Part shown: piece after piece, positions 27,390-35,646 of the stretch
Layout: every line of letters begins with the position of its first letter
Numbering within the stretch: position 1 is the first letter of the stretch
NCBI RefSeq assembly: GCF_024227435.1
Contig: NZ_CP100446.1
Location: forward strand, 620,001 to 684,000
From: Natrinema caseinilyticum
GTDB lineage: Archaea > Halobacteriota > Halobacteria > Halobacteriales > Natrialbaceae
Length of the DNA stretch: 64,000 nucleotides
Direction: 5' to 3'
Notes under the pieces: generated by a model
The model's input: only the letters and a program-made list of their open reading frames with translations
Databases searched by the model: none
What the model was told of the DNA's origin: nothing
Translations under genes and position numbers: made by a program

Positions 27390-28691
27390 ATGGTCTACCA
27401 TGGCATAGAAGAGAGTGCAGGGTCCGAATTAACTGGTGGAAGCGGAGTCAATAGGCGAACGTTTCTGACGGCGGCCAGTACAGGAACGGTCGCGACGGTC
27501 GCGGGCTGTCTCGGTGGCAGTGGAAGTGACGGGCTGAAAGTGGGACTGCTGACGCCACAGGCGACCGACGTCGGGGTAGGCGCGGAGCGGATGGCCGAAC
27601 TCTACGTTGAACAACTCAACGCGGACGGTGGGATCATGGACGAGGAGATCGAACTGCTCGTGGCCGACACCGAACTGTCGCCGTCAACGGCCAACTCCGC
27701 CGTCCAGAACTTCCTGCAGGAAGGGGTCAACATGATTGCGGGCACATTCGCGAGCGAGACGGCCCTTGGGGTTATGGAACGGATCGGCCAATCCGACGCA
27801 ATGTTTTTCACCGGGGGACCGGCGTCCACAAAGATCGTCCAAGATTTTCCCGGGGAAGACTATGAGCAGTACAAGAACGTCTTCCAGATGTGTACGAACT
27901 CGATCGATCAGGCCGAGGGCTACGCCGATTACGCTGCGTTCCTAAGCGATACCCATGGATGGAACGAGTTCTCGGTAATGGTCGAGGACGCGGCCTGGAC
28001 TGAAGACATCACCGATAATACCGCCGCCCGAATGGAGGAGGAATACGGACTGACCGTCAACTCGAACTCCCGCGTCGCTCGCGATACGAGCGACTGGTCA
28101 CCACTGCTTGATAATGTCGAATCGGAGGGATCCGAGGTATTACTGAAGGCCCTCGCGCAGGTACCAGGAACCGGAATGCTGTCGGACTGGGCGGAAAACG
28201 AGTATCCGTTTGCCCAGGAGGGAACGAACGTCTCCTCGATGTCCTCGCGCTACTGGGAGTCGACAAACGGGAACTGCCTTTACGAGACGACCGGCGGCTG
28301 TACGACCGGCGGCTCGGCGATCATCAACGAACGCACCGAAGAGGCCGTGTCGATGTATCAGGACGAGTACGACGACCACCCGCAGCTCCCGATGTACGTG
28401 GGACTCGAGTTTATCGACTCACTGCGCGCGTACAAACTCGCCGCAGAGGAGGTCGGGTCGCTGGACGACACCGATGCCATCTCCGAGGAAGTCGCGGCGA
28501 TGGACGAGCCCGGGGCCGGCGGACGGATTCGATTCTACGATCAGGACAGTGACTTCCCGAACTCGCGGAACAAGGAGTATCGGGTCTTCCTTCCACAGTG
28601 GCAGCCAGGTGAGGGTGGCGGCGGCGAGAAAGTCCCAGTCTGGCCGGACCAGATCGCGGACGGCGAGCACATGATCCCGGACTGGTTGTAA
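27390..28691 (+). CDS. LIV-type ABC transporter substrate-binding lipoprotein
   Basis: A 433-residue periplasmic-binding-protein type 1 receptor. The N-terminus has a Tat motif (NRRTFLTAAS), a hydrophobic stretch and a lipobox VAGC followed by a Gly/Ser linker, so it should be exported folded and lipid-anchored outside the membrane. The mature part starts LKVGLLTPQATDVGVGAERM, typical for branched-chain amino acid, amide or aromatic-acid receptors. Ligand is not predictable from sequence. It is first in a five-gene operon with a 15-nt gap to the first permease. The surrounding acyl-CoA genes suggest an organic acid or amide ligand. Confidence 0.9.
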   Translation: MVYHGIEESAGSELTGGSGVNRRTFLTAASTGTVATVAGCLGGSGSDGLKVGLLTPQATDVGVGAERMAELYVEQLNADGGIMDEEIELLVADTELSPSTANSAVQNFLQEGVNMIAGTFASETALGVMERIGQSDAMFFTGGPASTKIVQDFPGEDYEQYKNVFQMCTNSIDQAEGYADYAAFLSDTHGWNEFSVMVEDAAWTEDITDNTAARMEEEYGLTVNSNSRVARDTSDWSPLLDNVESEGSEVLLKALAQVPGTGMLSDWAENEYPFAQEGTNVSSMSSRYWESTNGNCLYETTGGCTTGGSAIINERTEEAVSMYQDEYDDHPQLPMYVGLEFIDSLRAYKLAAEEVGSLDDTDAISEEVAAMDEPGAGGRIRFYDQDSDFPNSRNKEYRVFLPQWQPGEGGGGEKVPVWPDQIADGEHMIPDWL

Positions 28692-28706
28692 GAATCGAGC
28701 CCCATC

Positions 28707-29576
28707 ATGGCAGAAATAATCTCAATACTTATCGTCGGTGCACTAATAAGCGCGGTGTACGCGCTCATCGCGATTGGCTTCTCGCTGATCTTCGGCGTTG
28801 GTAGCGTATTGAACTTGGCACACGGCGCGCTCTTGATGGTCGGGGCCTACGTCTTCCTCTATACGTCAGAGGACGTCACTCCGGTCGGGGGATTGCTCCT
28901 CGCGATCCTCGCTACGGCCCTCGTCTCGTACCTGATCTACCGGGGTGCGGTTCGCTACATCGAGCACAACATGGTCACGACGTTCCTCGTGACGCTGACG
29001 ATCGCGTTGATCCTTGAGGAACTCGCCATCATCCAGTTCTCGAGCGAGCCAGCGTCTCTCGAGCCGATCGTCTCCGGAGCGACCGTCGTCCTTGGGAACC
29101 GGGTCACGTACAATCAAATCTTCGGGTTCGTCGTCTCGTGGGCCTCGCTCGGCGCAGTGTGGTACTACGTGACGAGGACCCAGCGAGGACGGGCGACGCT
29201 CGCGCTCGCTATGTCCGAGAAAGGAGCCAAGTATACTGGTGTGAACATCGGCCGCGTACGGGCGGAGACGTGGTTGCTCGCGGGCGGACTTGCCGGGCTC
29301 GGTGGCGTCTTCCTCGGTGCCACCATTGAGACGAGTCCGACGATGTGGCTAGACCCGTTGGTCATCGCCTTTATCATCGTCGTCGTCGGAGGTCTAGGAA
29401 GCATTAAGGGATCGATCGTCGGTGCCTATCTCATCGGGTACCTGGAAACAATCGCCGTCGAACTCGGCGGTCCGCAGTTCCGAAGTATTACCGCACTGAT
29501 CGTGCTGGTTGTCATCATGCTCTATCGTCCACAAGGACTGTTCGGTCGCGAACTGATCGAGGAATCGGGTGAGTGA
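28707..29576 (+). CDS. LIV-type ABC transporter permease (LivH-like)
   Basis: A 289-residue integral membrane protein with about eight hydrophobic segments. MAEIISILIVGALISAVYAL, GFSLIFGVGSVLNLAHGALL and GGLGSIKGSIVGAYLIGYLE are LivH hallmarks; GLGSIKGSIVGA is the cytoplasmic loop that contacts the ATPases. It follows the receptor by 15 nt and the second permease starts 3 nt after its stop. Together with LivM-like it forms the membrane channel. Confidence 0.92.
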   Translation: MAEIISILIVGALISAVYALIAIGFSLIFGVGSVLNLAHGALLMVGAYVFLYTSEDVTPVGGLLLAILATALVSYLIYRGAVRYIEHNMVTTFLVTLTIALILEELAIIQFSSEPASLEPIVSGATVVLGNRVTYNQIFGFVVSWASLGAVWYYVTRTQRGRATLALAMSEKGAKYTGVNIGRVRAETWLLAGGLAGLGGVFLGATIETSPTMWLDPLVIAFIIVVVGGLGSIKGSIVGAYLIGYLETIAVELGGPQFRSITALIVLVVIMLYRPQGLFGRELIEESGE

Positions 29577-29579
29577 ACA

Positions 29580-30590
29580 ATGGGAACCGAAACGCAGGAC
29601 ACGGCGGACGGGTTCGGACGGACCTACACCGACTGGCTGGACTGGCTGGGGGTCAACTCGCTTCAGGTGCTCGGAATCGGCGCGTCGCTGCTGGTGCTGG
29701 CGGCCGTCCCCTTCTGGGCCGGCCCGTACACGTACAGTCTCGCGCTGGCGTGCATCTGGGCGATCTTCGCGATGGGATGGGACATCCTCTCAGGATACAC
29801 CCGGTACATCAGCTTCGGTCACACGCTGCTCTCCGGCGTCGCCGCTTACACCACGGCGTTGCTGGTCACGTACGTGGATCCAGAGCTATCGATCGCGATT
29901 TCGCTCCCGCTCTCGGTCGCCGCCGCGCTCTTGGCGGGCTACCTGTTCGCGTTCCCCTCGCTTCGGCTGAGCGGCCCGTACTTCTCGCTGATCACCCTCG
30001 TCGGGGTCCTGATCGCTACGCGGGCGATCTTCATTTTCAGCGGGCACACCGGTGGCGAACTCGGGCTGAATATCGGCGCGATCACGTACGATTCGACCGA
30101 GATTTACTACTACACGTTCGTCCCGATGGTGCTGATCGCTGCGGGGCTCGTGGCCGTCAGCCGCTCCAACATCGGGGGCGTGTTCAGGGCGATCGGGCAG
30201 AACGAAACGGCCGTCGAGACCGCCGGGCTCGACACGACGAAGTTCAAGCTCTGGGCGTTCACCTACAGCGCGATCCCGATGGGGATCGGCGGTGCGCTGA
30301 TCGCCCACTTCTACGGCACCGTCGATCCGGGGACGGTGCTCGAAGTCGGACTCAACATCGAGATCATCGCAATGGCCGTTATTGGCGGTATGGGAACCGT
30401 CCTTGGCCCGGTCGGCGGGGCGTTCCTCTTCGTCCTGCTCCGCGACGAAATCCTGCTCGGTCCCCTCGGATCACACGTCCGGTACATCGTCCTCTGGGCA
30501 ATCATGCTGGTCATCTTCATGAAGTTCCCTGACGGACTCTTCAAGAAGGTCTGGGACCTGCTCGGCAGGTTCGGGGGTGGTGACTCGTGA
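29580..30590 (+). CDS. LIV-type ABC transporter permease (LivM-like)
   Basis: A 336-residue membrane protein. It has the LivM pattern SLALACIWAIFAMGWDILSG, SFGHTLLSGVAAYTTALLV and RAIGQNETAVETAGLDTTKF, then VIGGMGTVLGPVGGAFLF. A hydrophilic N-terminal tail of roughly 30 residues precedes the first membrane segment. Its stop overlaps the GTG start of the first ATPase by 4 nt. With the LivH-like protein it makes the heterodimeric permease. Confidence 0.92.
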   Translation: MGTETQDTADGFGRTYTDWLDWLGVNSLQVLGIGASLLVLAAVPFWAGPYTYSLALACIWAIFAMGWDILSGYTRYISFGHTLLSGVAAYTTALLVTYVDPELSIAISLPLSVAAALLAGYLFAFPSLRLSGPYFSLITLVGVLIATRAIFIFSGHTGGELGLNIGAITYDSTEIYYYTFVPMVLIAAGLVAVSRSNIGGVFRAIGQNETAVETAGLDTTKFKLWAFTYSAIPMGIGGALIAHFYGTVDPGTVLEVGLNIEIIAMAVIGGMGTVLGPVGGAFLFVLLRDEILLGPLGSHVRYIVLWAIMLVIFMKFPDGLFKKVWDLLGRFGGGDS

Positions 30591-31333
30591 GCACGACCGC
30601 CAGCCCGCTCAGGGTCGAGGATCTCACGAAGAAGTTCGGCGGCCTCGTGGCCGTCGACTCGCTGTCGTTCGAGGTCCAAGAAAACGAGATGCTCGGGTTC
30701 ATCGGTCCCAACGGGGCGGGCAAGACCACCGTTTTCAACTGCATCATGGGCGAATACGCGGTCACGAACGGGTCCGTCTACTTCCACGACGAGGACATCA
30801 CGGGCCGGAAGACACACGAGATCGTCAACGGTGGGCTCGCGCGGGTCTCCCAGGAATCGAACCCTATCGACTCCATGACGGCCAAGGAGAACATCCACAT
30901 CTTCACGCTCCCGAACAGCGGACTGGCGTTCAGGGGCGGCGCGTCGGACGCGGAGATCCGGGAGATCGCCGCCCGTGTCGGCCTCCAAGACGAACTCGAA
31001 ACGTATCCGACGTCGATGCCCCACGCCGACCGGAGGCGCCTTGAAATTGCGAAGGCGATCGCAACCGAGCCGGACGTATTGCTCTTGGATGAACCGTTCG
31101 CAGGGCTAAACCATGAGGAGGTCATGTCACTATCGGATCAGATACGGTCGCTCCGAGACGAGGGAACGACCATCGTCGTCGTCGACCACAACATGAAGGG
31201 ACTGATGACGCTCGTCGATAGGGTCATTGTACTGAACGAGGGCGCTCTCCTCGCCAAGGGAACGCCCGAAAAGATTGCAAATGATGAACGAGTCCAGAAC
31301 GCGTATCTTGCCGGCCAAACGGAGGCGATCTGA
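30587..31333 (+). CDS. LIV-type ABC transporter ATP-binding protein (LivG-like)
   Basis: A 248-residue ABC ATPase starting at GTG 30587, inside the permease stop. Walker A is IGPNGAGKTTVFNCI, Walker B is DVLLLDEPFAGLNHEEV and the H-loop lies in VVDHNMKGLM. The ABC signature position reads SMPHADRRRLEIAKAI, the LivG-type variant of LSGGQ. Five-gene context makes the role certain: it energises uptake with the LivF-like partner, which begins directly at the next base after its stop. Confidence 0.92.
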   Translation: MSTTASPLRVEDLTKKFGGLVAVDSLSFEVQENEMLGFIGPNGAGKTTVFNCIMGEYAVTNGSVYFHDEDITGRKTHEIVNGGLARVSQESNPIDSMTAKENIHIFTLPNSGLAFRGGASDAEIREIAARVGLQDELETYPTSMPHADRRRLEIAKAIATEPDVLLLDEPFAGLNHEEVMSLSDQIRSLRDEGTTIVVVDHNMKGLMTLVDRVIVLNEGALLAKGTPEKIANDERVQNAYLAGQTEAI

Positions 31334-32050
31334 ATGTCCAGACACGCATTCTTCGAGGTTAAGAACCTCGACGTCTACTACGATCGGGTACAGGCCCTCG
31401 ACGGAGTCTCCATTTCTGTCGACAGGGGAGAGATCGTCAGTATAATCGGACCCAACGGCGCAGGCAAAACGACAATGCTCAACGCAATCAGCGGCGACCT
31501 TGAGTACGCCGGAGACATAATTTTCGAGGAGACCGACCTCTCGACACTGAATGAAAAAGATATCGTTGAGCAAGGTGTGATCCACTGCACGGAGGATCGC
31601 GACTTGTTCCCCTTCTTTACTGTCCACGAGAATCTGCTCATGGGCGCGCACCTCCTGGACGACACAAAGACCCAGGAACAGCTCGGGTTCGTCTACGATC
31701 TTTTCCCGCGATTGGATGAGCGGCGGGATCAGGAGGCTCACACCATGAGTGGCGGCGAACAACAGATGCTCGCGATCGGCCGCGCACTGATGAGCGATCC
31801 GGAACTCCTGATGCTGGACGAGCCCACCCAAGGGCTCGCACCGATCATCATCGAAGACATCAGCGAGGCAATGATGGAACTGCGCGAGCAGGGGCTCTCG
31901 ATCCTGCTAGCCGAGCAGAATTCCTCATTCGCACTGCGACACGCCGAACGACTCTATCTGCTCGAGACGGGGACGATCGAACTCACTGGATCCAACGAGG
32001 AGTTCAAAGACAATGAGTACGTCCGCGACGCCTACATCGGGGTGACGTGA
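31334..32050 (+). CDS. LIV-type ABC transporter ATP-binding protein (LivF-like)
   Basis: A 238-residue ABC ATPase. Walker A is IGPNGAGKTTMLNAISG, the signature is HTMSGGEQQMLAIGRALM, Walker B is ELLMLDEPTQGLAP and the H/switch region is ILLAEQNSSFALRHAERLYL. It abuts the LivG-like gene without spacer. Immediately after its TGA the same reading frame stays open through a 3-hydroxyacyl-CoA dehydrogenase remnant up to 32818, a sign of a deletion that joined two genes. Confidence 0.92.
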   Translation: MSRHAFFEVKNLDVYYDRVQALDGVSISVDRGEIVSIIGPNGAGKTTMLNAISGDLEYAGDIIFEETDLSTLNEKDIVEQGVIHCTEDRDLFPFFTVHENLLMGAHLLDDTKTQEQLGFVYDLFPRLDERRDQEAHTMSGGEQQMLAIGRALMSDPELLMLDEPTQGLAPIIIEDISEAMMELREQGLSILLAEQNSSFALRHAERLYLLETGTIELTGSNEEFKDNEYVRDAYIGVT

Positions 32051-32071
32051 TCGCCGCGCGCGGCGACGACC

Positions 32072-32690
32072 ACACCGACCCGGGTCCGGAACGTTATTTC
32101 CGGATTCATCGTCAATCACGTTCTCGTCCCGATTCTCAACGAGGTCGCGTGTATCCGTCGATGCCGCGACGCCACCGTGACCGAAGTCGACAGCGCCGCC
32201 AAATACGGCTTCGACCTCCCGATCGGCTGTTTCGAACTCTGCGATCAGATCGGAGTCGACATCAAGATCGACGTCCTCGAGTACATGCACGAGACGCTCG
32301 GCGAGGGATACGCCCCGTGTTCGGTACTCGAACGAAAGGTCAACGAAGAGCAATTTGGGAAGAAAACCAAACAGGGGTTCTGCGGCTGGGAAAACAGTGG
32401 TGCGGACGTCCCAAGCGACATGGGACGCGAGAAGCTCGAGTCTCGGCTGGTCGCTGTCGCGATCAACGAAGCGGCAAAGCCCGTCGGGAACGAGGTTACC
32501 GATTCCGACGTGATCGACGAGGGATTTCGACTCGGGGCCGGCCTTCCGGATGGACCGACGCGCATGGCCGCCGGTTTTGGATACACTCGCCTTCGGGATG
32601 TCCTGATCGCACTGCACGACGAGGCGGGTGCGGCTCGGTACACTCCCGCAGACTACCTGGAAATGTGGCAGCTCCGGACGGATCAGAGTC
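32072..32690 (+). pseudogene. C-terminal remnant of a 3-hydroxyacyl-CoA dehydrogenase
   Basis: The frame shows VISGFIVNHVLVPILNEVA, TEVDSAAKYGFDLPIGCFEL, DVLEYMHETLGEGYAP, FGKKTKQGFCGWENSG and further VESRLVAVAINEAAK-like and EGFRLGAGLPDGPTRMA segments. This is the duplicated C-terminal 3HCDH domain found in haloarchaeal 3-hydroxyacyl-CoA dehydrogenase/enoyl-CoA hydratase fusions. The NAD-binding N-terminal domain and the hydratase part are absent. The first in-frame start would be the GTG at 32177. The open frame has no stop between 32051 and 32818, but family similarity ends near 32690. An expressed truncated protein is possible, but a gene fragment is more likely. An intact paralog of the complementary type follows at 32912. 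Confidence 0.8.
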
Positions 32691-32866
32691 GGACGACGGG
32701 AGCGAGGAGATCAATTAAAGCTGAGCGCCACGCCTCAGCCAAAGCCGCGATTCCCGGCGCTAACGTTCGGGCTCGAGTCGCGCGGTCAGAATCGAACCAG
32801 CGTTCCCAATGTTGGTGATCCGATGCCGAGGTAGCGGATTCGGAGAAGGGAGCCGCCGTACAGTAG

Positions 32867-32876
32867 TTATATTACG
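32867..32876 (+). promoter_or_regulatory. Likely TATA box for 3-hydroxyacyl-CoA dehydrogenase
   Basis: AGTTATATTA lies 36-45 nt before the ATG at 32912, in an AT-rich spacer after the pseudogene. This gives the dehydrogenase its own transcription start. Confidence 0.4.
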
Positions 32877-32911
32877 GTAGCTCAAAATAATAGTGGTGGG
32901 TTTGACATAGC

Positions 32912-33787
32912 ATGAAGATTGCAGTCCTGGGAGCGGGCTCTATGGGCAACGGTATCGCTCACGTCAGCGCTCTCGGCAGACACTCTGTTATCGTTCGCGA
33001 CGTCGAACAGGCACTCGTCAGAGATGGCCTCGAGCAGATCGGGGCGAACCTCGAGGAAGGGATCGAGCGAGAGAAGATCACACCGGCCGAGAAGGAAGAC
33101 GCCGTCGAACGAATCACCGGAACGGTCTCGCTCGAGGCCGCCGTCGAGGAGGCCGACCTCGTCATCGAGGCGGTGCCCGAACGGCTCGATGTTAAACAGA
33201 ACGTCTTCGAGGAGGTCGAGGAGTTCGCGCCCGACGACGCCGTCGTGGCGACGAACACCTCGTCGCTGTCGGTCACGGAGATCGCGAGCGTTCTCAATGA
33301 ACCGTCTCGCTGCATCGGGCTTCACTTCTTCAACCCGGCTCACATCATGCCGCTGGTGGAGATCGTCGTCGCGGAGCAGACGAGCGCGGACACGAAGGAG
33401 TTCGCCGACCACTACGTCGAGAGCATCGAGAAGACGCCGACGACCGTCAACGACGTTCCCGGGTTCGCGTCGTCTCGACTCGGCGCGATGTTCAGCCTCG
33501 AGGCGATCCGGATGGCTCAGGAGGGCGTAGCGAGTATCGAGGACATCGACGAAACGATGCGACTGGGATACAACCTCCCGATGGGGCCGATCGAACTCGT
33601 CGATCACACCGGCGTCGACGTCAACGTCGAAGTGATGGAGTATCTCCGAGAAGAGTTGGGCGAACGGTTCAAGCCACCCCAACTGCTGAAACGCAAACTC
33701 CGCGCCGGCAAACTCGGTCGAAAGACAGGAGAGGGGTTCTATGTCTGGGAGGACGGCGATATCGTGGGCGTGAGCGGCGAGGAGTAG
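32912..33787 (+). CDS. 3-hydroxyacyl-CoA dehydrogenase
   Basis: A 291-residue protein of classical 3HCDH layout. The NAD-binding MKIAVLGAGSMGNGIAHVSA is at the N-terminus, ADLVIEAVPERLDVKQNVF follows, and the catalytic region has ATNTSSLSVTEIA and the active-site His in IGLHFFNPAHIMPLVEIV. The C-terminal domain includes VNDVPGFASSRL and LGRKTGEGFYVWEDGD. It oxidises (S)-3-hydroxyacyl-CoA with NAD, the third step of beta-oxidation, or reduces in the hydroxybutyryl-CoA direction. It stands alone downstream of the ABC operon. Confidence 0.92.
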   Translation: MKIAVLGAGSMGNGIAHVSALGRHSVIVRDVEQALVRDGLEQIGANLEEGIEREKITPAEKEDAVERITGTVSLEAAVEEADLVIEAVPERLDVKQNVFEEVEEFAPDDAVVATNTSSLSVTEIASVLNEPSRCIGLHFFNPAHIMPLVEIVVAEQTSADTKEFADHYVESIEKTPTTVNDVPGFASSRLGAMFSLEAIRMAQEGVASIEDIDETMRLGYNLPMGPIELVDHTGVDVNVEVMEYLREELGERFKPPQLLKRKLRAGKLGRKTGEGFYVWEDGDIVGVSGEE

Positions 33788-34167
33788 TTCGACCGATCGG
33801 CGGCCGCCTTTCGTCTTCGGTTTCGATAGACTCCGGGTTCCCAGTCGACTGGCAGAATAGCGAGACGACCCGATCACGGTCGCTGTCCGCAGACCGCCGA
33901 AGGTGGATGATGTCTTAGTATTTTTCGCGCTCGGCGATCGCCGGCCGAGTTGAGTGAAGGCGTTTGAGATTCACCGCTCGCCTACGGTTAATAACGAGCT
34001 TAGGATGTTATAGACCCCTTGACGAAAGAGAGAGTAGTATGCAAAATCAAATCGGAGAGATGTGTGGTACAAAATAATATAGAAGACAGTGCTGACTCCG
34101 TGGCAACAGGAGTACCGAAGAACGAAGCTATCGATAGAGTCGTTCGAGACCGAGATCCGAGGAATCG
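33788..34167. other. Gap without a supported gene
   Basis: A 380-bp stretch between the 3HCDH stop and the small minus-strand gene. It is GC-rich to about 33960 and then AT-rich. Short frames here show no recognisable domain. It may contain the 3HCDH terminator region, but I see no clear hairpin with a T-tract. Confidence 0.4.
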
Positions 34168-34413
34168 TCAGCGAGGAGTCGATGCTGATAACGGTTCTTC
34201 GCGAACCGTGATCCGGTAGTAATCAGTGAACTTGACGAGATCGTACGGTTCGAGCGCAGCGACGACCTGTTGGGAACCGGCCAGTTCTGAAGTATCGGTC
34301 CGGATCAGACGTGGCAGATACTCTTTCACATTTTCGGGGAGTTCGTCGTAATGGTAAACCCTCACGTCCGACGGAACATGCTCTATCTGCGAAATTACGA
34401 CATTTCCTGTCAT
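34168..34413 (-). CDS. Small hypothetical haloarchaeal protein
   Basis: About 81 residues from the ATG at 34413; a GTG at 34428 would add five. The sequence has a compact acidic pattern: VYHYDELPENVKEYLPRLIR in the middle and YDLVKFTDYYRITVREE near the end. It resembles small haloarchaeal proteins in which a Leu-Pro-rich helix is followed by a YxRF/YYRI strand (DUF7979-like), but I cannot assign it firmly. An AT-rich AATATACAAAC on the minus strand at 34449-34459 is at TATA distance. No function can be given. Confidence 0.55.
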   Translation of the reverse strand: MTGNVVISQIEHVPSDVRVYHYDELPENVKEYLPRLIRTDTSELAGSQQVVAALEPYDLVKFTDYYRITVREEPLSASTPR

Positions 34414-34506
34414 GACATTCTGTGTCACAGTGTGTGCTCCGTCCGTTTGTATATTCCTTCAGCGGAAAACTACGTTCGAGACCGAAATCGGTCGATCGAA
34501 TCTGTC

Positions 34507-35307
34507 TCAGTGTCCCTCAAATTCCGGTTCGCGCTTCTCTACGAACGCCGCGACGCCTTCGGCGTGATCGTCGGTCTCTGCTCCCTTGGCGATCGCATCG
34601 GTCTCCGCGGCGAGTTGCTCCTCGAGGGATCGATCGAAGCTCCGGGTGAGGAGCTGTTTCGCGGCGCCGTACGCTCGCGTGGGACCGGACGCCAGTTCGT
34701 CGGCCAGTTCGTCGAGCCGTTCGTCTAATTCCTCGTCGGGAACTGCTTCGGTCGCTAGTCCCCATTCGACAGCCTCGTCCGGCGAGATCGGTCTGTCGAG
34801 CAGGGCGATATCCTTTGCCGTCCGAAGACCGACGAGCCGCGGGAGGTGGAATGTCGCACCGCCGTCACCCGGAAGTCCGAGGCGCGGGTAGCCGTATTCG
34901 AAGCGAGCATCCTCACTGACAAGAACGAGGTCTCCCAGAAGCGCGATTCCAAGTCCGGCACCGGTCGCGACGCCGTTGACGCCGGTGATCAGCGGCACGT
35001 CCGCCTGATGAAACTGGACGATCGCGTCGTGGAGGATCGATGCCCCACGTCGGACCGAATCGGGACCATGACCGTCTTCGGCGAAGCTCTCGACGTCGGC
35101 ACCGGCGCAAAACACGCCGTCGGAGCCCGTCATGACGGCACATCGCACACCGTCGTCGACGTCGAGGAACGCCGCTAATTCGAGTAGTTTGTCGCCCATC
35201 GTGTCGTTGAGCGAATTAAATTTCGTCGTGCTGTCGATCGTGATCGAGAGGGCATCGTCGTCTCTTTCGAGGACGAAGTTTTCACACTCCGGTAGTGATC
35301 GTGCCAT
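34507..35307 (-). CDS. Enoyl-CoA hydratase/isomerase family protein, PaaG-like
   Basis: A 266-residue crotonase-fold protein from the ATG at 35307 (an ATG at 35319 adds four residues). The oxyanion-hole blocks are DGVFCAGADVESFAE and GVATGAGLGIALLGDLVL. At the positions of the two catalytic glutamates of enoyl-CoA hydratase it has Gly and Tyr. The segment GYPRLGLPGDGGATFHLPRL carries an Asp as in PaaG-type ring-epoxide or double-bond isomerases. It is therefore more probably an isomerase than a hydratase. It is divergent from an LLM oxidoreductase at 35647, which suggests shared regulation. Confidence 0.85.
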   Translation of the reverse strand: MARSLPECENFVLERDDDALSITIDSTTKFNSLNDTMGDKLLELAAFLDVDDGVRCAVMTGSDGVFCAGADVESFAEDGHGPDSVRRGASILHDAIVQFHQADVPLITGVNGVATGAGLGIALLGDLVLVSEDARFEYGYPRLGLPGDGGATFHLPRLVGLRTAKDIALLDRPISPDEAVEWGLATEAVPDEELDERLDELADELASGPTRAYGAAKQLLTRSFDRSLEEQLAAETDAIAKGAETDDHAEGVAAFVEKREPEFEGH

Positions 35308-35610
35308 GCTATCATTCATACAATCGACCGTTATAATTCTCCTGTCCAGTCCGACCGTTCGAACCGACCGGTTCGGCGATGCCATCGTCGCCGACGTGTC
35401 CGTGATGGATATTGTGAACGCCGCTGGTGCGATCCGTTCCGCTGTGAGAACCGACGTCTCGCCGTCTGAGAAGGGAATCGCGGTGGGAAGCTGCCGGCGC
35501 CGGATCGGCTCGAGTACTCGCCCGGCGAGGGTTCGCCGACAGTCCGCAGTCACCCGCCGTGGATCGGTAGAGCCGATCGAGGAGTCGAAATCGTCGCTCG
35601 GTCGGGGATG

Positions 35611-35620
35611 TACATTTAAG
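35611..35620 (+). promoter_or_regulatory. Likely TATA box for LLM oxidoreductase
   Basis: TACATTTAAG ends 27 nt before the ATG at 35647 in a GC-rich spacer, the spacing of a nearly leaderless haloarchaeal transcript. Confidence 0.45.
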
Positions 35621-35646
35621 ACGACGGGAGCCAACGTGTGAGTCGT

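Noticed and set aside
27390-32050. Urea or nitrate importer
   Set aside because: No urease, nitrate or nitrogen-metabolism genes are nearby and the receptor shows no distinguishing motif.
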